Shown here: one piece after another, positions 8,586 through 16,855 of the stretch
Numbering within the stretch: the stretch's first letter is position 1
Layout of the letters: every line of letters begins with the position of its first letter
Assembly (NCBI RefSeq): GCF_000701505.1
Contig: NZ_JNJB01000018.1
Coordinates: 19,698 to 83,697 of the forward strand
Direction: 5' to 3'
Length of the DNA stretch: 64,000 nucleotides
Source of the DNA: Dyadobacter crusticola DSM 16708
Lineage (GTDB): Bacteria > Bacteroidota > Bacteroidia > Cytophagales > Spirosomataceae
The notes under the pieces: model-generated
What the model was told of the DNA's origin: nothing
Databases searched by the model: none
What the model saw: only the letters and a program-made list of their open reading frames with translations
Made by a program: the position numbers and the translations under genes

Positions 8586-11500
8586 TTAGTTCAGCAATTC
8601 ATCAAATGTGATACTTACATAATATGTCGAGCCCACGTTAGGGCTGGCGTAGGATTGAATATAAGACTTACCCAAAAGGTTGGTTCCGCCAATTTTTATA
8701 ATGGATTTGATCGGCGAAACCTTCAAGCTTACCTGTGCATCAAGATTGTGAATAGCCGGCACTTCCGTGTTTGAGAAAACAGGGATCCCCGTGCTTGTAG
8801 GTACTACAAAACTTGACTGCCACAAAAACGCCTGCTGATAGCGGTAGACTACATTGAAACCCAGTGAATTGCTGCTGGTTATTCTTTTGCCAAAATTTAC
8901 ATTGTACCGGTACTTCGGTGTATTGAATGCAGAATACTGCACTTCCGGAGACGGGGTGAAATTGCGGAGTTCATTATTTGCGACATTTCCGCCAGCATTG
9001 AACCCGCGGGGTAAGACATAGTTCAACCCGATTGCAAAACCGGTGGTTGTGATGACCTTCGTCGTATTTACAGCCCTTGAAAAGCCATTGAAATTGCCCA
9101 CGCCGATACCAGATTCAATCGGCAGCCCGGGAGCCGCCGCCGCTGTGGGAACCACAATAACTGATCCGCCAATCAGATTCTTGTATTGGCTTACATAATA
9201 GTAGGCGTCGATAAAAAGCTTTTTCGCAATAACCCCTTTATAACCGATTTCATAAGATGCAATGCGTTCTGGTTGTAGTCGGCGTGCCCTGTACTTAGGT
9301 AGCTTTTCCAAAGCATAAGCTTGGGCCAGAGTTGGCACCAGGCCCGGGACCTGCGCTGCCAGAATACCGGGAAGCTGTGATGATAGTGCGCCTGGCAGGT
9401 TCTGGCTCACTCCGGTGGCAATCGCGCTTTGGATCGCAGCCGGATCATTGGGGATAGCACCTGCCGCAACCGCCTGGTTCACTGCCGAGGTAACCTGAGC
9501 GGTAACAGCCTGCGTAATAGCTGCAGTAGCTTGTTGCGTTACCACTACTGTGGCATAATTGGTGGCGCTCGCTACGATGCTTGGATCGCTGTTAATCACT
9601 TGCGCAATGGCATCCGGGGAAAGATTGTTCCGCAATATCCCGTTTGACAGGTTGTACCGCGCATCGAATTCAGGCAGGCCGCCGATCAGTGTTCCCGCAG
9701 GTGTTCTTAGGTCTATATACTGGTTTTGGGTTGTGGGAATGCGGAAACCGGTTTGATACGAAAGCCGGATATTGTGTTCGCCGAAAGTAGTTACGGCAGA
9801 AATTCTCGGCGTAAACTGTCCTTTGAAGTTCTCATTCTTGTCATACCTGATTGATCCTGTGAGTTTCAAATGGTCAGACAACAGCGATTTTCCTGCCTGC
9901 AGAAACGTGCCCCATTCATTGATCGGGATTGTTCCCGAGCGGCCCTCTTTGGTATCGGCGAACAAAGTACCTGCCGAACGCAGTTGATACTGACGGAAAT
10001 TAGCCCCGGCAAGTACCTCTGCTACTTTGATCTGGTTTTTGAAATTATAAAATCCCTCGGTGTGATAAAGGTTCGTTTTATCCGCAAACCCGCCTCCGCC
10101 ATCTACAATCGGCATATCCCGGTACTTATCTAAAAGCTGGTCGAAAGCGGGAGTTCCGGGCATTGGTCTATTTGCATCCGCAGTTTGCCTGGCAAGCAAA
10201 TGCGCTTGTGCCTCGTCGCTGCCCGCTGCCCTCGCCGAGGCGTATGCTCCGGTATACTGACCAAACCAGACATTGTTTGGTTTGAAGTCAGTGAGCATTG
10301 AAACTGCTGTCAGTCCCGACAGGTATGATTTGCCCGATCGTTCCTGCGTTGTGTAAGCGCGTACTGTAAAGTTGTCCCCACGTAATTCCAGTTTCGCCTG
10401 GGTCAGGTTGAAATTGCGCAATGCATACCTGCCTGTCCCGGTGTAAACGGTTGTTCCATATCCATAGTTAACCTGCGCTACGGCTTCCAATTTTTCATTG
10501 ATCCTGTAATGCAAAGCTGCATTCGCTTTAAAGCTCTTCGTGTTATAATCTACGAGATCTTTTTCAAGGTAGCCGGTGCGGCTCACAAAAGTATTTGGCA
10601 CCAATCCCACTGCTGCCTGCGGGATCTGTCCTGCATTAGCCAGGGATTGTGCTACTGCATTGATGTTGGTCTGGATCTCATCTCCGTAAACATTCGCGCC
10701 GTCGTAATCCAGCGCGGTACCAAGCCCGCGGCCCGGATCAGCATTCCCGCCGAGGTTTAAATTGGTATAATTGGTTGCTTCCCAGTCTGTTGCCCGTATC
10801 ATTGAGATATTGGCCTTGAATGCAATTTTGTTATTAAATGCCTTTGCATACCGGATTGTCGCATCTACGAATGGTGTCGTAGGTTTGCTCCGGCGTGATT
10901 CGTGCATCATTCCGCCTTTCAAGCTTGCGCTCAGTCCCTGGTACAGGAAAGGACTTTTGCTGTTCATCAGGATCAATCCATTCACTGCATTAGGTCCATA
11001 AAGCGCCGAGGCTGCGCCGGGAAGTACCTCCACGCTTTCCACGTCCAGTTCCGGAATACCAATGATGTTGTCGAGGGGGAAATTCAAGCCGGGCGCCTGA
11101 TTATCCATTCCGTCGATCATCTGCACGGTCCGCGGGTTACCTGTGCTACCAAACCCACGCATGTTCACCGACTTGAACAGGAAACCCTGGGTGGTCATAT
11201 CAATGCCTTTCAGGTTGTTCAGCGCGTCGTAAAAGCTAGCGGAGGGAGTGTCGCGCATATCGCGCAGGGTCATTTTTTCAATGGCAACCGGGGATTTCAT
11301 CACTGATTCTTCCACCCTGGAAGCTGAAACTACAACTTCTTCGCCCAGGGTAATTTGTTCAACCAGCTTGATGCTGAGGTTTGATTGGCCGGAGGTAACC
11401 GCTACTTCCTGCGTTTGAAAGCCGACGGAAGAAATAACAAGCGTAAAGGGCGGGACAGATGTGGTATTAAGGCTGAAAGCCCCTTTGTTGTCGGTGATGG

Positions 11501-11660
11501 TACCTGCGACTTTTCCTTTTATCTGGATACTGATACCTGCCAGCGGCTCGCCCGTGGCCGATTCTGTTACTTTACCTTGGAGACTGATCTGACAAAATGC
11601 GGCAGTAGAGAGCAAAAGCAGCAAGATCAGAAGACGGATTTTAGTATAGATTGCTTGCAT
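8586..11660 (-). CDS. TonB-dependent outer-membrane receptor with N-terminal CarboxypepD_reg domain
   Basis: 1024 aa. A signal peptide (residues 1-23, ending 'TAAFCQ') precedes a carboxypeptidase-regulatory-like beta domain at about 24-105 ('GKVTESATGEPLAGISIQIKG'). The plug domain is at about 115-235 ('VMKSPVAIEKMTLRDM', 'NMRGFGSTGNPRTVQMIDG', 'DVESVEVLPGAASALYGPNAVNG'). A 22-strand barrel follows and ends 'YYVSITFDELLN'. The family imports large or scarce nutrients using TonB energy. No SusD partner lies next to it, so a siderophore, vitamin or peptide is as likely as a glycan. It is related to other stand-alone Cytophagales receptors. Residues of about 690-785 form an unusual Ala/Gln/Val-rich low-complexity insert (see findings). 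A TAnnTTTG box lies upstream at 11689-11696. Confidence 0.92.
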   Translation of the reverse strand: MQAIYTKIRLLILLLLLSTAAFCQISLQGKVTESATGEPLAGISIQIKGKVAGTITDNKGAFSLNTTSVPPFTLVISSVGFQTQEVAVTSGQSNLSIKLVEQITLGEEVVVSASRVEESVMKSPVAIEKMTLRDMRDTPSASFYDALNNLKGIDMTTQGFLFKSVNMRGFGSTGNPRTVQMIDGMDNQAPGLNFPLDNIIGIPELDVESVEVLPGAASALYGPNAVNGLILMNSKSPFLYQGLSASLKGGMMHESRRSKPTTPFVDATIRYAKAFNNKIAFKANISMIRATDWEATNYTNLNLGGNADPGRGLGTALDYDGANVYGDEIQTNINAVAQSLANAGQIPQAAVGLVPNTFVSRTGYLEKDLVDYNTKSFKANAALHYRINEKLEAVAQVNYGYGTTVYTGTGRYALRNFNLTQAKLELRGDNFTVRAYTTQERSGKSYLSGLTAVSMLTDFKPNNVWFGQYTGAYASARAAGSDEAQAHLLARQTADANRPMPGTPAFDQLLDKYRDMPIVDGGGGFADKTNLYHTEGFYNFKNQIKVAEVLAGANFRQYQLRSAGTLFADTKEGRSGTIPINEWGTFLQAGKSLLSDHLKLTGSIRYDKNENFKGQFTPRISAVTTFGEHNIRLSYQTGFRIPTTQNQYIDLRTPAGTLIGGLPEFDARYNLSNGILRNNLSPDAIAQVINSDPSIVASATNYATVVVTQQATAAITQAVTAQVTSAVNQAVAAGAIPNDPAAIQSAIATGVSQNLPGALSSQLPGILAAQVPGLVPTLAQAYALEKLPKYRARRLQPERIASYEIGYKGVIAKKLFIDAYYYVSQYKNLIGGSVIVVPTAAAAPGLPIESGIGVGNFNGFSRAVNTTKVITTTGFAIGLNYVLPRGFNAGGNVANNELRNFTPSPEVQYSAFNTPKYRYNVNFGKRITSSNSLGFNVVYRYQQAFLWQSSFVVPTSTGIPVFSNTEVPAIHNLDAQVSLKVSPIKSIIKIGGTNLLGKSYIQSYASPNVGSTYYVSITFDELLN
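9310..9600 (-). other. Ala/Gln/Val-rich low-complexity insert inside the TonB receptor
   Basis: This stretch encodes about residues 687-784 of the receptor. It reads as near-repeats such as 'TQQATAAITQAVTAQVTS', 'AVNQAVAAGAI' and 'LSSQLPGILAAQVPGLVP'. It is helical in character and nearly free of aromatic and charged residues, unlike the barrel strands around it. It probably forms one long extracellular loop. The codons vary between repeats, so it is not a recent DNA-level duplication. Confidence 0.7.
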
Positions 11661-11688
11661 TGATTTTAAGTTTTTGATGTAGATTATT

Positions 11689-11696
11689 CAAAAGTA
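11689..11696 (-). promoter_or_regulatory. -7 box (TACTTTTG) upstream of the TonB receptor
   Basis: It matches the Bacteroidota primary-sigma -7 consensus TAnnTTTG on the minus strand. It would put the transcription start about 20 nt before the receptor ATG. No clear -33 TTTG is seen at the right spacing, so the call rests on one box. Confidence 0.4.
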
Positions 11697-11873
11697 ACGT
11701 ACAAAATTTTCTTTAAATTTTTACAGAATTATCCTGTCAAATATTTGTTGAAAACTGTACAGTTATGGATTTATTCAAATTGATTTTCATCGATTCTGAA
11801 AGCCAGCGGCCATTTTATGGTAATTTAACTTGCCTTTTTGACTGTTTGAGCCGGCATAATGATGCTTTATCAC

Positions 11874-11881
11874 TAGTTTTG
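11874..11881 (+). promoter_or_regulatory. -7 box (TAGTTTTG) upstream of the mannose-1-phosphate guanylyltransferase gene
   Basis: A perfect match to TAnnTTTG, giving a predicted leader of about 30 nt. The nearest upstream TTTG (11845-11848) is 25 bp away, longer than the usual 19-20, so the -33 box is weak or absent. The 258-bp gap 11661-11918 thus probably holds two divergent promoters, and I see nothing else in it. Confidence 0.45.
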
Positions 11882-11918
11882 AAGACCTTTCAATCACGCT
11901 TATAACAAAATACTCGTA

Positions 11919-12986
11919 ATGCAGGATACTTATGTGATTATCATGGCAGGCGGAGTGGGCACCAGGTTCTGGCCATTCAGTCGGACCGATTTCCCGAAGC
12001 AGTTTCACGATGTACTCGGTACCGGACAGACGCTTTTGCAACAAACTGTTGAAAGATTTGAAGGAGTTTGTCCCATTGAAAATGTTTATATCGTCACCAG
12101 TCAGGAGTACAAGGAACTTGTAAAAGAGCAGATTCCGGCTTTATCTGATGATCAGATCCTGCTGGAACCGAACCGCAGGAACACCGCGCCCTGCATTGCT
12201 TATGCTTGTTACAAGATCGCGGCACGCAATCCCAATGCGAATGTAGTTGTTGCACCTGCCGATCATATCATATTGAAAGCAGATGTTTTCAGAGATACCA
12301 TCAAGGTGGCGCTGGGTGCTACGCGAAATGAGGATATCCTGGTGACACTGGGTATTCAGCCCACCAGGCCGGATACCGGTTACGGATATATCCAGTACAT
12401 ACCCGACAAGCTGACTGTCAAAAAGGTTAAATCATTCACCGAAAAACCGCACCTGGAACTTGCATTGCAGTTTTTGGATAGCGGTGACTTTGTATGGAAT
12501 GCAGGAATTTTCGTGTGGAATATCAATGCATTTAAAAAGGCATTGAATGAATTCCAGCCTGAGATCGCGGAAATTTTCAGCGGAGGCGACAACCATTATT
12601 ATGTTGAAACGGAAGACTCATTTGTTCAGCGCGCCTATGCGCATTGCGGCAGTATTTCCATTGACAATGCAATCATGGAAAAAGCGGACAATGTTCATGT
12701 GGTTTTGAGCAATTTCGGCTGGTCAGACCTGGGTACCTGGAAGTCACTTTATGAAGTTTCGGAAAAAGATTCGAATCTGAATGTAACAGACGGCAATCTG
12801 ATCCTGCATAATACAACGAACTCAATTATTAAAACTCCGTCAGATAAGCTGGTTGTTATCAATGGCTTGGATGGATATATCGTTGCAGAATACGATGGAG
12901 TTCTCCTAATCTGCAAGAAAGAGGAAGAGCAGAAAGTGAAGGAGTTCGTAGCGCAGGCGAAGGAGTTGAATCCGAAGTATGTGTAG
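11919..12986 (+). CDS. manC: mannose-1-phosphate guanylyltransferase
   Basis: Makes GDP-mannose from mannose-1-phosphate and GTP, for fucose, mannose and polysaccharide synthesis. 355 aa, the short single-domain form without the fused isomerase of many proteobacterial ManC proteins. The nucleotidyltransferase signature 'MAGGVGTRFWPFSRTDFPKQF' appears at residues 9-29, with 'EPNRRNTAPCIAYA', 'APADHI' (metal-binding Asp), 'DTGYGYIQY' and the sugar-binding 'FTEKP'. A late 'GWSDLGTWKSLYE' is also diagnostic. It is transcribed alone and closed by a hairpin terminator 22 bp downstream of its stop. Confidence 0.95.
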   Translation: MQDTYVIIMAGGVGTRFWPFSRTDFPKQFHDVLGTGQTLLQQTVERFEGVCPIENVYIVTSQEYKELVKEQIPALSDDQILLEPNRRNTAPCIAYACYKIAARNPNANVVVAPADHIILKADVFRDTIKVALGATRNEDILVTLGIQPTRPDTGYGYIQYIPDKLTVKKVKSFTEKPHLELALQFLDSGDFVWNAGIFVWNINAFKKALNEFQPEIAEIFSGGDNHYYVETEDSFVQRAYAHCGSISIDNAIMEKADNVHVVLSNFGWSDLGTWKSLYEVSEKDSNLNVTDGNLILHNTTNSIIKTPSDKLVVINGLDGYIVAEYDGVLLICKKEEEQKVKEFVAQAKELNPKYV

Positions 12987-13007
12987 TCTGTAAGAAGATA
13001 CCGTTAA

Positions 13008-13038
13008 AAAAATGCCAGGCTTCAAGTCTGGCATTTTT
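13008..13038 (+). terminator. Rho-independent terminator after the mannose-1-phosphate guanylyltransferase gene
   Basis: Arms AAAAATGCCAG and CTGGCATTTTT flank a short loop that can pair further (GCTT/AAGT), followed by T-rich sequence. The position fits the end of the upstream plus-strand gene. Confidence 0.85.
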
Positions 13039-13081
13039 GTTTTTATCCGGTAACTTTATAATACACTGTCAAAGCTAGAAT

Positions 13082-13363
13082 ATGTCAGCATCAGAACTTA
13101 GGGCGGAAGCGATTCGGATCGTTAAAGAAATTGACGACGACAGAATGGAAGATCTGTTGAAAATGCTCAATTGTTTAGTAGAACAGCAAAATGCGGAATC
13201 GATCGAAATAGATCCTGCCGAACTCAACCGGCTCTTAACAGAATCTTTAAAACAAGCTCAACAAGGAAATTTAATCCCGAATGAACAAGTACTTAAAGAA
13301 GGCAAAGAGTGGCTTACGAAATTAAATGGACGGCGGATGCAAGGAGAGACTATACCGAAGTAA
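13082..13363 (+). CDS. putative antitoxin of a ParE-type toxin-antitoxin pair
   Basis: 93 aa, acidic and strongly helical ('KEIDDDRMEDLLKMLNCLVEQQ', then 'DPAELNRLLTESLKQAQQGNLI'). The C-terminal half resembles the toxin-wrapping part of antitoxins in which 'GNLIPNEQVLKE' leads into 'EWLTKLNG'. No recognisable DNA-binding fold (ribbon-helix-helix, AbrB or HTH) is obvious in the first 50 residues. The antitoxin call therefore rests on position: its last 55 bp overlap the toxin gene, typical of coupled TA pairs. Such antitoxins neutralise the toxin and often repress their own operon. A near-consensus -7 box (TAACTTTA, 13051-13058) lies 23 bp upstream. Confidence 0.7.
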   Translation: MSASELRAEAIRIVKEIDDDRMEDLLKMLNCLVEQQNAESIEIDPAELNRLLTESLKQAQQGNLIPNEQVLKEGKEWLTKLNGRRMQGETIPK

Positions 13364-13590
13364 TCTCCTATTTATATGATCAATGGGGCTTCGAATCAGC
13401 GGATCTATTTACTGACAAACTCAAATTTCAGCTGGATTTGCTGAGAGAATACCCATTCATGGGTAAAAAACATCGAACGATTGGTTCTCTTCATGAATTC
13501 GTTCTGGGAAAGCATCAAACGCTGTACTATACAGTTTTTGACAATACAGTTCTCGTGATGGATATCCGCGATAATAGGCGCTCAAAGTAA
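13309..13590 (+). CDS. ParE/RelE-superfamily toxin
   Basis: 93 aa, typical of the superfamily. N-terminal 'YEIKWTADARRDYTEVISYL' is the ParE opening strand plus helix, followed by 'LREYPFMGKKHRTIGSLHEFVLGKHQTLYYTVFDNTVLVMDIRDNRRS', the usual central Arg/Lys strands and closing 'I-x-D-x-R' motif. ParE toxins poison gyrase while RelE relatives cleave ribosomal mRNA, and sequence alone does not settle which. The start is GTG at 13309, 55 bp inside the antitoxin gene, implying translational coupling. The stop codon abuts that of recF on the other strand. No mobile element is visible next to the pair. Confidence 0.85.
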   Translation: MAYEIKWTADARRDYTEVISYLYDQWGFESADLFTDKLKFQLDLLREYPFMGKKHRTIGSLHEFVLGKHQTLYYTVFDNTVLVMDIRDNRRSK

Positions 13591-14688
13591 TTAGCTAGCC
13601 TGCACCTTCTCAATCTTAAAAAACCGTACATCGGCTTTTACATTTTCGAGAATTTTTTGAGAGCGTTCGGGGCGGGCGTCGGTAATGAAAACCTGGCCGA
13701 GAAAGCCGGTATCGACCAGCTCGATCAGTTTCTGAATGCGACGGTCGTCGAGTTTATCAAAAATATCGTCCAGCAACAGGATCGGCGTTTTCCCTTTTTC
13801 TTCTTTCAATAACTCAAATTGGGCCAGCTTCAATGCGATCAGGAAAGACTTCTGTTGCCCCTGAGAACCAAATTTTTTGAGGGTAACTTCACCAATTTCA
13901 AATATGTACTCGTCTTTGTGAATGCCTTTTCCCGTGCGTTGTGCGTACAGATCGCGGCTACGGTTCTTCCTGAACTCTGCCGGGAAATCGGAACTGGACA
14001 CTTCACTTTCATAAATCACATCAACCTGTTCTTTCCCGCTGCTCAGAAACGCATAGTATTTTTGAAACAATGGTAAAAACCTGTTCATGAACTGACTACG
14101 ATGATTGTAGAGCCTTTGAGAAAGTACGATCAGCGGTTCATTGTATGTTTCGAGTAAGTCTTCGTCGAGGTAGTTCCGTTCGGCAAACAGCTTCAACAAT
14201 CCATTCCTGTTGTTCAGGATCTTGTTGTATTGCAGGAAATCTTCCAGGTACCCGGCAGTCGCCTGCGCCAGTACACCATCAAAAAACCGCCTGCGCTCCT
14301 CGCTCCCTTCCCGGATCACGTCAGTATCGTCCGGCGCAATCAGTACGAGCGGGAAAAGCCCGATATGGTCGCTGAGCCGCTCATAGTTCTTCTTGTCGGA
14401 CATAAATACCTTCCGCTGCCCGCGCTGAAAACTGCAGGTAATCTGCGTGTGGCGTGACTTATCAGCAAACACACCATCAATGACAAAGAAATCAAATCCG
14501 TGTTTAATGCCTAATGCATCCTGATTGTGAAAGGCGCTTTTAGTGAGGGTCAGAAAATAAATGGCATCGAGGAGATTGGTCTTGCCGCTGCCATTCTCGC
14601 CAACCAGGCAGTTGACATGTTCACCGAAGGTCAGGGCTTTCTCCTCATAACTTTTAAAGTATGTAAGGTGGAGCTTTTCTAGCCACAT
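13591..14688 (-). CDS. recF: DNA replication/repair protein RecF
   Basis: An ABC/SMC-like ATPase that binds ssDNA-dsDNA gaps and helps load RecA through RecOR. 365 aa, full length. Walker A 'GENGSGKTNLLDA' is at about residues 30-42, 'LIAPDD' mid-protein, the ABC signature 'GSQGQQKSFLIALKLAQ' at about 277-293, and Walker B with catalytic carboxylate 'PILLLDDIFDKLDDRR'. It is not beside dnaA/dnaN/gyrB, as is common in this phylum. It is divergent from pdhA across a gap of about 126 bp that should hold both promoters. Confidence 0.97.
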   Translation of the reverse strand: MWLEKLHLTYFKSYEEKALTFGEHVNCLVGENGSGKTNLLDAIYFLTLTKSAFHNQDALGIKHGFDFFVIDGVFADKSRHTQITCSFQRGQRKVFMSDKKNYERLSDHIGLFPLVLIAPDDTDVIREGSEERRRFFDGVLAQATAGYLEDFLQYNKILNNRNGLLKLFAERNYLDEDLLETYNEPLIVLSQRLYNHRSQFMNRFLPLFQKYYAFLSSGKEQVDVIYESEVSSSDFPAEFRKNRSRDLYAQRTGKGIHKDEYIFEIGEVTLKKFGSQGQQKSFLIALKLAQFELLKEEKGKTPILLLDDIFDKLDDRRIQKLIELVDTGFLGQVFITDARPERSQKILENVKADVRFFKIEKVQAS

Positions 14689-14814
14689 GAACTTCTTTGT
14701 TATTTAGTTTATGCTTATTTTCGCAAATCATTGCGTGAGTACGGCAAAAAACAGACTCTGTTCAAACCACTAACTTTAAGACAAAGTTCTGTCTTTATAA
14801 ACGAGAACCAAATA

Positions 14815-15846
14815 ATGGCCACCGTTACTGAAAAAAAGAAATCATCTGCCCCAAAGAAATTACAGCATTCAAAAGAGCGGTATCTGTTCTGGTTCGAGAA
14901 CATGCTTTTACAGCGTCGTTTTGAAGAAAAAGCGGGCCAGCTTTACGGCCAGCAGAAGATCCGGGGTTTTTGCCATTTGTATATCGGTCAGGAAGCTTGT
15001 TCTTCGGGTGCTGTAACCGCGCTCAAAGAAGGCGATAAATATATTACTGCTTACCGCGACCATGGTATCCCGCTTGCATTAGGCACCTCGCCGAATGCAA
15101 TTATGGCAGAGCTTTACGGAAAGAAAACAGGAACAACCAAAGGAAAAGGCGGTTCCATGCACATTTTTGATAAAGAGAAAAACTTCGTAGGCGGTCACGG
15201 GATCGTTGGTGCACAAATTCCATTGGGTGCCGGGATTGCATTTGCCGAGAAATACAACAAGACAGACAACCTTTGTATCTGCTACTTCGGTGACGGTGCA
15301 ATCCGTCAGGGTGCATTCCACGAAGCGTTGAACATGGCGATGAGCTGGAAGCTGCCTGTGATCTTTGTAGTTGAAAACAATGGATATGCAATGGGTACCT
15401 CGGTAGCCAGAACGTCCAATGTAACTGAGCTTTATACGCTTGGCGAGGCTTACGACATTCCTTCTGAGCCTGTTGACGGAATGAGCGTGGAGGCAATTCA
15501 CGAATCGGTATCCCGCGCTGCTGAGCGGGCACGTAAAGGAGAAGGACCCACTTTCCTTGAATTCCGGACTTACCGCTACCGTGGTCACTCGATGTCAGAT
15601 CCTCAGAAATACCGCTCAAAAGAAGAGGTAGAAGAGTACAAGCACAGAGACCCGATCGAGCAAATCCGTGCTGTGATCCTCGAAAACAACTTTGCGACGG
15701 AAGAAGATCTTGAAAATATTGATAAGAAAATCAAAGACATCGTAGCAGAATCTGTTCAGTTTGCCGAAGAATCGGAATTCCCGGATCCAAAAGAAGCTTA
15801 CACAGATGTTTATGTAGAGTCTGATTACCCATTTATCATGGACTAA
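14815..15846 (+). CDS. pdhA: pyruvate dehydrogenase E1 component, alpha subunit
   Basis: The thiamine-diphosphate-dependent E1 alpha chain, which decarboxylates pyruvate for acetyl-CoA with an E1 beta partner not present here. I start it at the ATG 14815 (343 aa, 'MATVTEKKKSS') because the 28 residues upstream are not family-like and fall in the promoter region. Seen: 'IGQEACSSGAVTAL', 'YRDHGIPLALG', 'GKGGSMHIF', the ThDP/Mg motif 'GDGAIRQGAFHEALNMA' ending in 'VVENNGYAMGTS', and the phosphorylation-loop region 'YRYRGHSMSDPQKYR'. A strong terminator follows, so it is probably monocistronic with E1 beta elsewhere. Confidence 0.95.
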   Translation: MATVTEKKKSSAPKKLQHSKERYLFWFENMLLQRRFEEKAGQLYGQQKIRGFCHLYIGQEACSSGAVTALKEGDKYITAYRDHGIPLALGTSPNAIMAELYGKKTGTTKGKGGSMHIFDKEKNFVGGHGIVGAQIPLGAGIAFAEKYNKTDNLCICYFGDGAIRQGAFHEALNMAMSWKLPVIFVVENNGYAMGTSVARTSNVTELYTLGEAYDIPSEPVDGMSVEAIHESVSRAAERARKGEGPTFLEFRTYRYRGHSMSDPQKYRSKEEVEEYKHRDPIEQIRAVILENNFATEEDLENIDKKIKDIVAESVQFAEESEFPDPKEAYTDVYVESDYPFIMD

Positions 15847-15866
15847 TCTGACGAATAGAGTGAGCT

Positions 15867-15902
15867 AAAAAAACCCGCCGGAATACTTCGACGGGTTTTT
15901 TA
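15867..15902 (+). terminator. Rho-independent terminator after pdhA
   Basis: A-tract plus CCCG pairs with CGGG plus T-tract around a GC-rich loop. It works as drawn for the plus strand and lies 21 bp after the pdhA stop. Confidence 0.85.
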
Positions 15903-15985
15903 GGTAAATTCGGCTTTTACAGAAATGCCTGTGATCCTGTTTTTGCTTTTTTACGTAAATAGAAATTTAGTAATAGTTTAAAAAT

Positions 15986-16855
15986 ATGCCCTTAGATCAG
16001 GAATTTGATAGCGAAGAAGAAGAAGGTAAAGAGATGTCGTTTATCGGGCATCTTGAAGAATTAAGGTGGCACGTAATCCGCGCGGCTGCATCAATCCTGG
16101 TTTTCGCGATCATCGCATTTATCTACATTCAGGAAATTTACCACTACGTTATCATTGCACCGTCACAGCCGGATTTCTGGACTTACAGAATGTTGTGCAA
16201 GCTGGCAGATGTAGTTGGTTATGATGAGCTCTGCGTAAAGGCGCTGAACTTTAAGCTGCAGGTAATCGGGATGGGCGATGCATTCACAATGAGTATGACC
16301 TCTTCTGTGATTGCCGGTTTGATTTTCGCGTTTCCTTACGCTTTTTGGGAAATATGGCGGTTTATAAAACCGGGCTTAAAACCATCAGAACGCCGGTCGG
16401 CGCGGGGAGCTGTTTTCTATGTGACGTTCCTTTTCTTTACCGGGGTGTTGTTTGGTTATTACGTAGTTAGTCCGCTCGCGATCAACTTTTTAGCAAACTA
16501 TACGCTGGACGAATCCATTATCAACGAATTTAGTCTCGCTTCTTATATTTCTCTGGTAGCTACTTTAACACTCGCCTGCGGCATTGCTTTTCAGCTGCCG
16601 ATTGTAGTTTTTGTACTCGCGAAAGTCGGTGTACTAACTCCTTCTTTCATGCGGGAATACCGGAAGCACTCTTTTATTGTAATCCTGATTGTGGCAGCGA
16701 TTATCACGCCTTCACCTGACATTTACAGCCAGGTATTGGTAGCAATTCCTTTGTTCTTGCTTTACGAGATCAGTATTGTTGTATCCGCGAATGTGGAACG
16801 GGAGAAGCTGCGTGAGGAAAAGCGACTTGCTAATCTGGGTAACACTCCGGAATAA
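15986..16855 (+). CDS. tatC: Sec-independent (Tat) protein translocase subunit TatC
   Basis: The polytopic core of the twin-arginine translocase that binds signal peptides of folded proteins. 289 aa. The N-terminal acidic tail leads to the TatC signature 'MSFIGHLEELRWHVIRAA', and six hydrophobic segments follow. The loop 'WRFIKPGLKPSERR' with conserved 'F-x-x-P-x-L-x-x-x-E-R' binds the signal peptide, and 'ITPSPDIYSQ' is the late conserved P-D motif. No tatA or tatB is adjacent. Its stop touches the stop of the BioF-like gene on the opposite strand. Confidence 0.97.
   Translation: MPLDQEFDSEEEEGKEMSFIGHLEELRWHVIRAAASILVFAIIAFIYIQEIYHYVIIAPSQPDFWTYRMLCKLADVVGYDELCVKALNFKLQVIGMGDAFTMSMTSSVIAGLIFAFPYAFWEIWRFIKPGLKPSERRSARGAVFYVTFLFFTGVLFGYYVVSPLAINFLANYTLDESIINEFSLASYISLVATLTLACGIAFQLPIVVFVLAKVGVLTPSFMREYRKHSFIVILIVAAIITPSPDIYSQVLVAIPLFLLYEISIVVSANVEREKLREEKRLANLGNTPE

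Noticed and set aside
14731..14814. Upstream extension of pdhA to 371 aa
   Set aside because: The 28 extra residues are unlike the family and overlap the recF/pdhA promoter gap.
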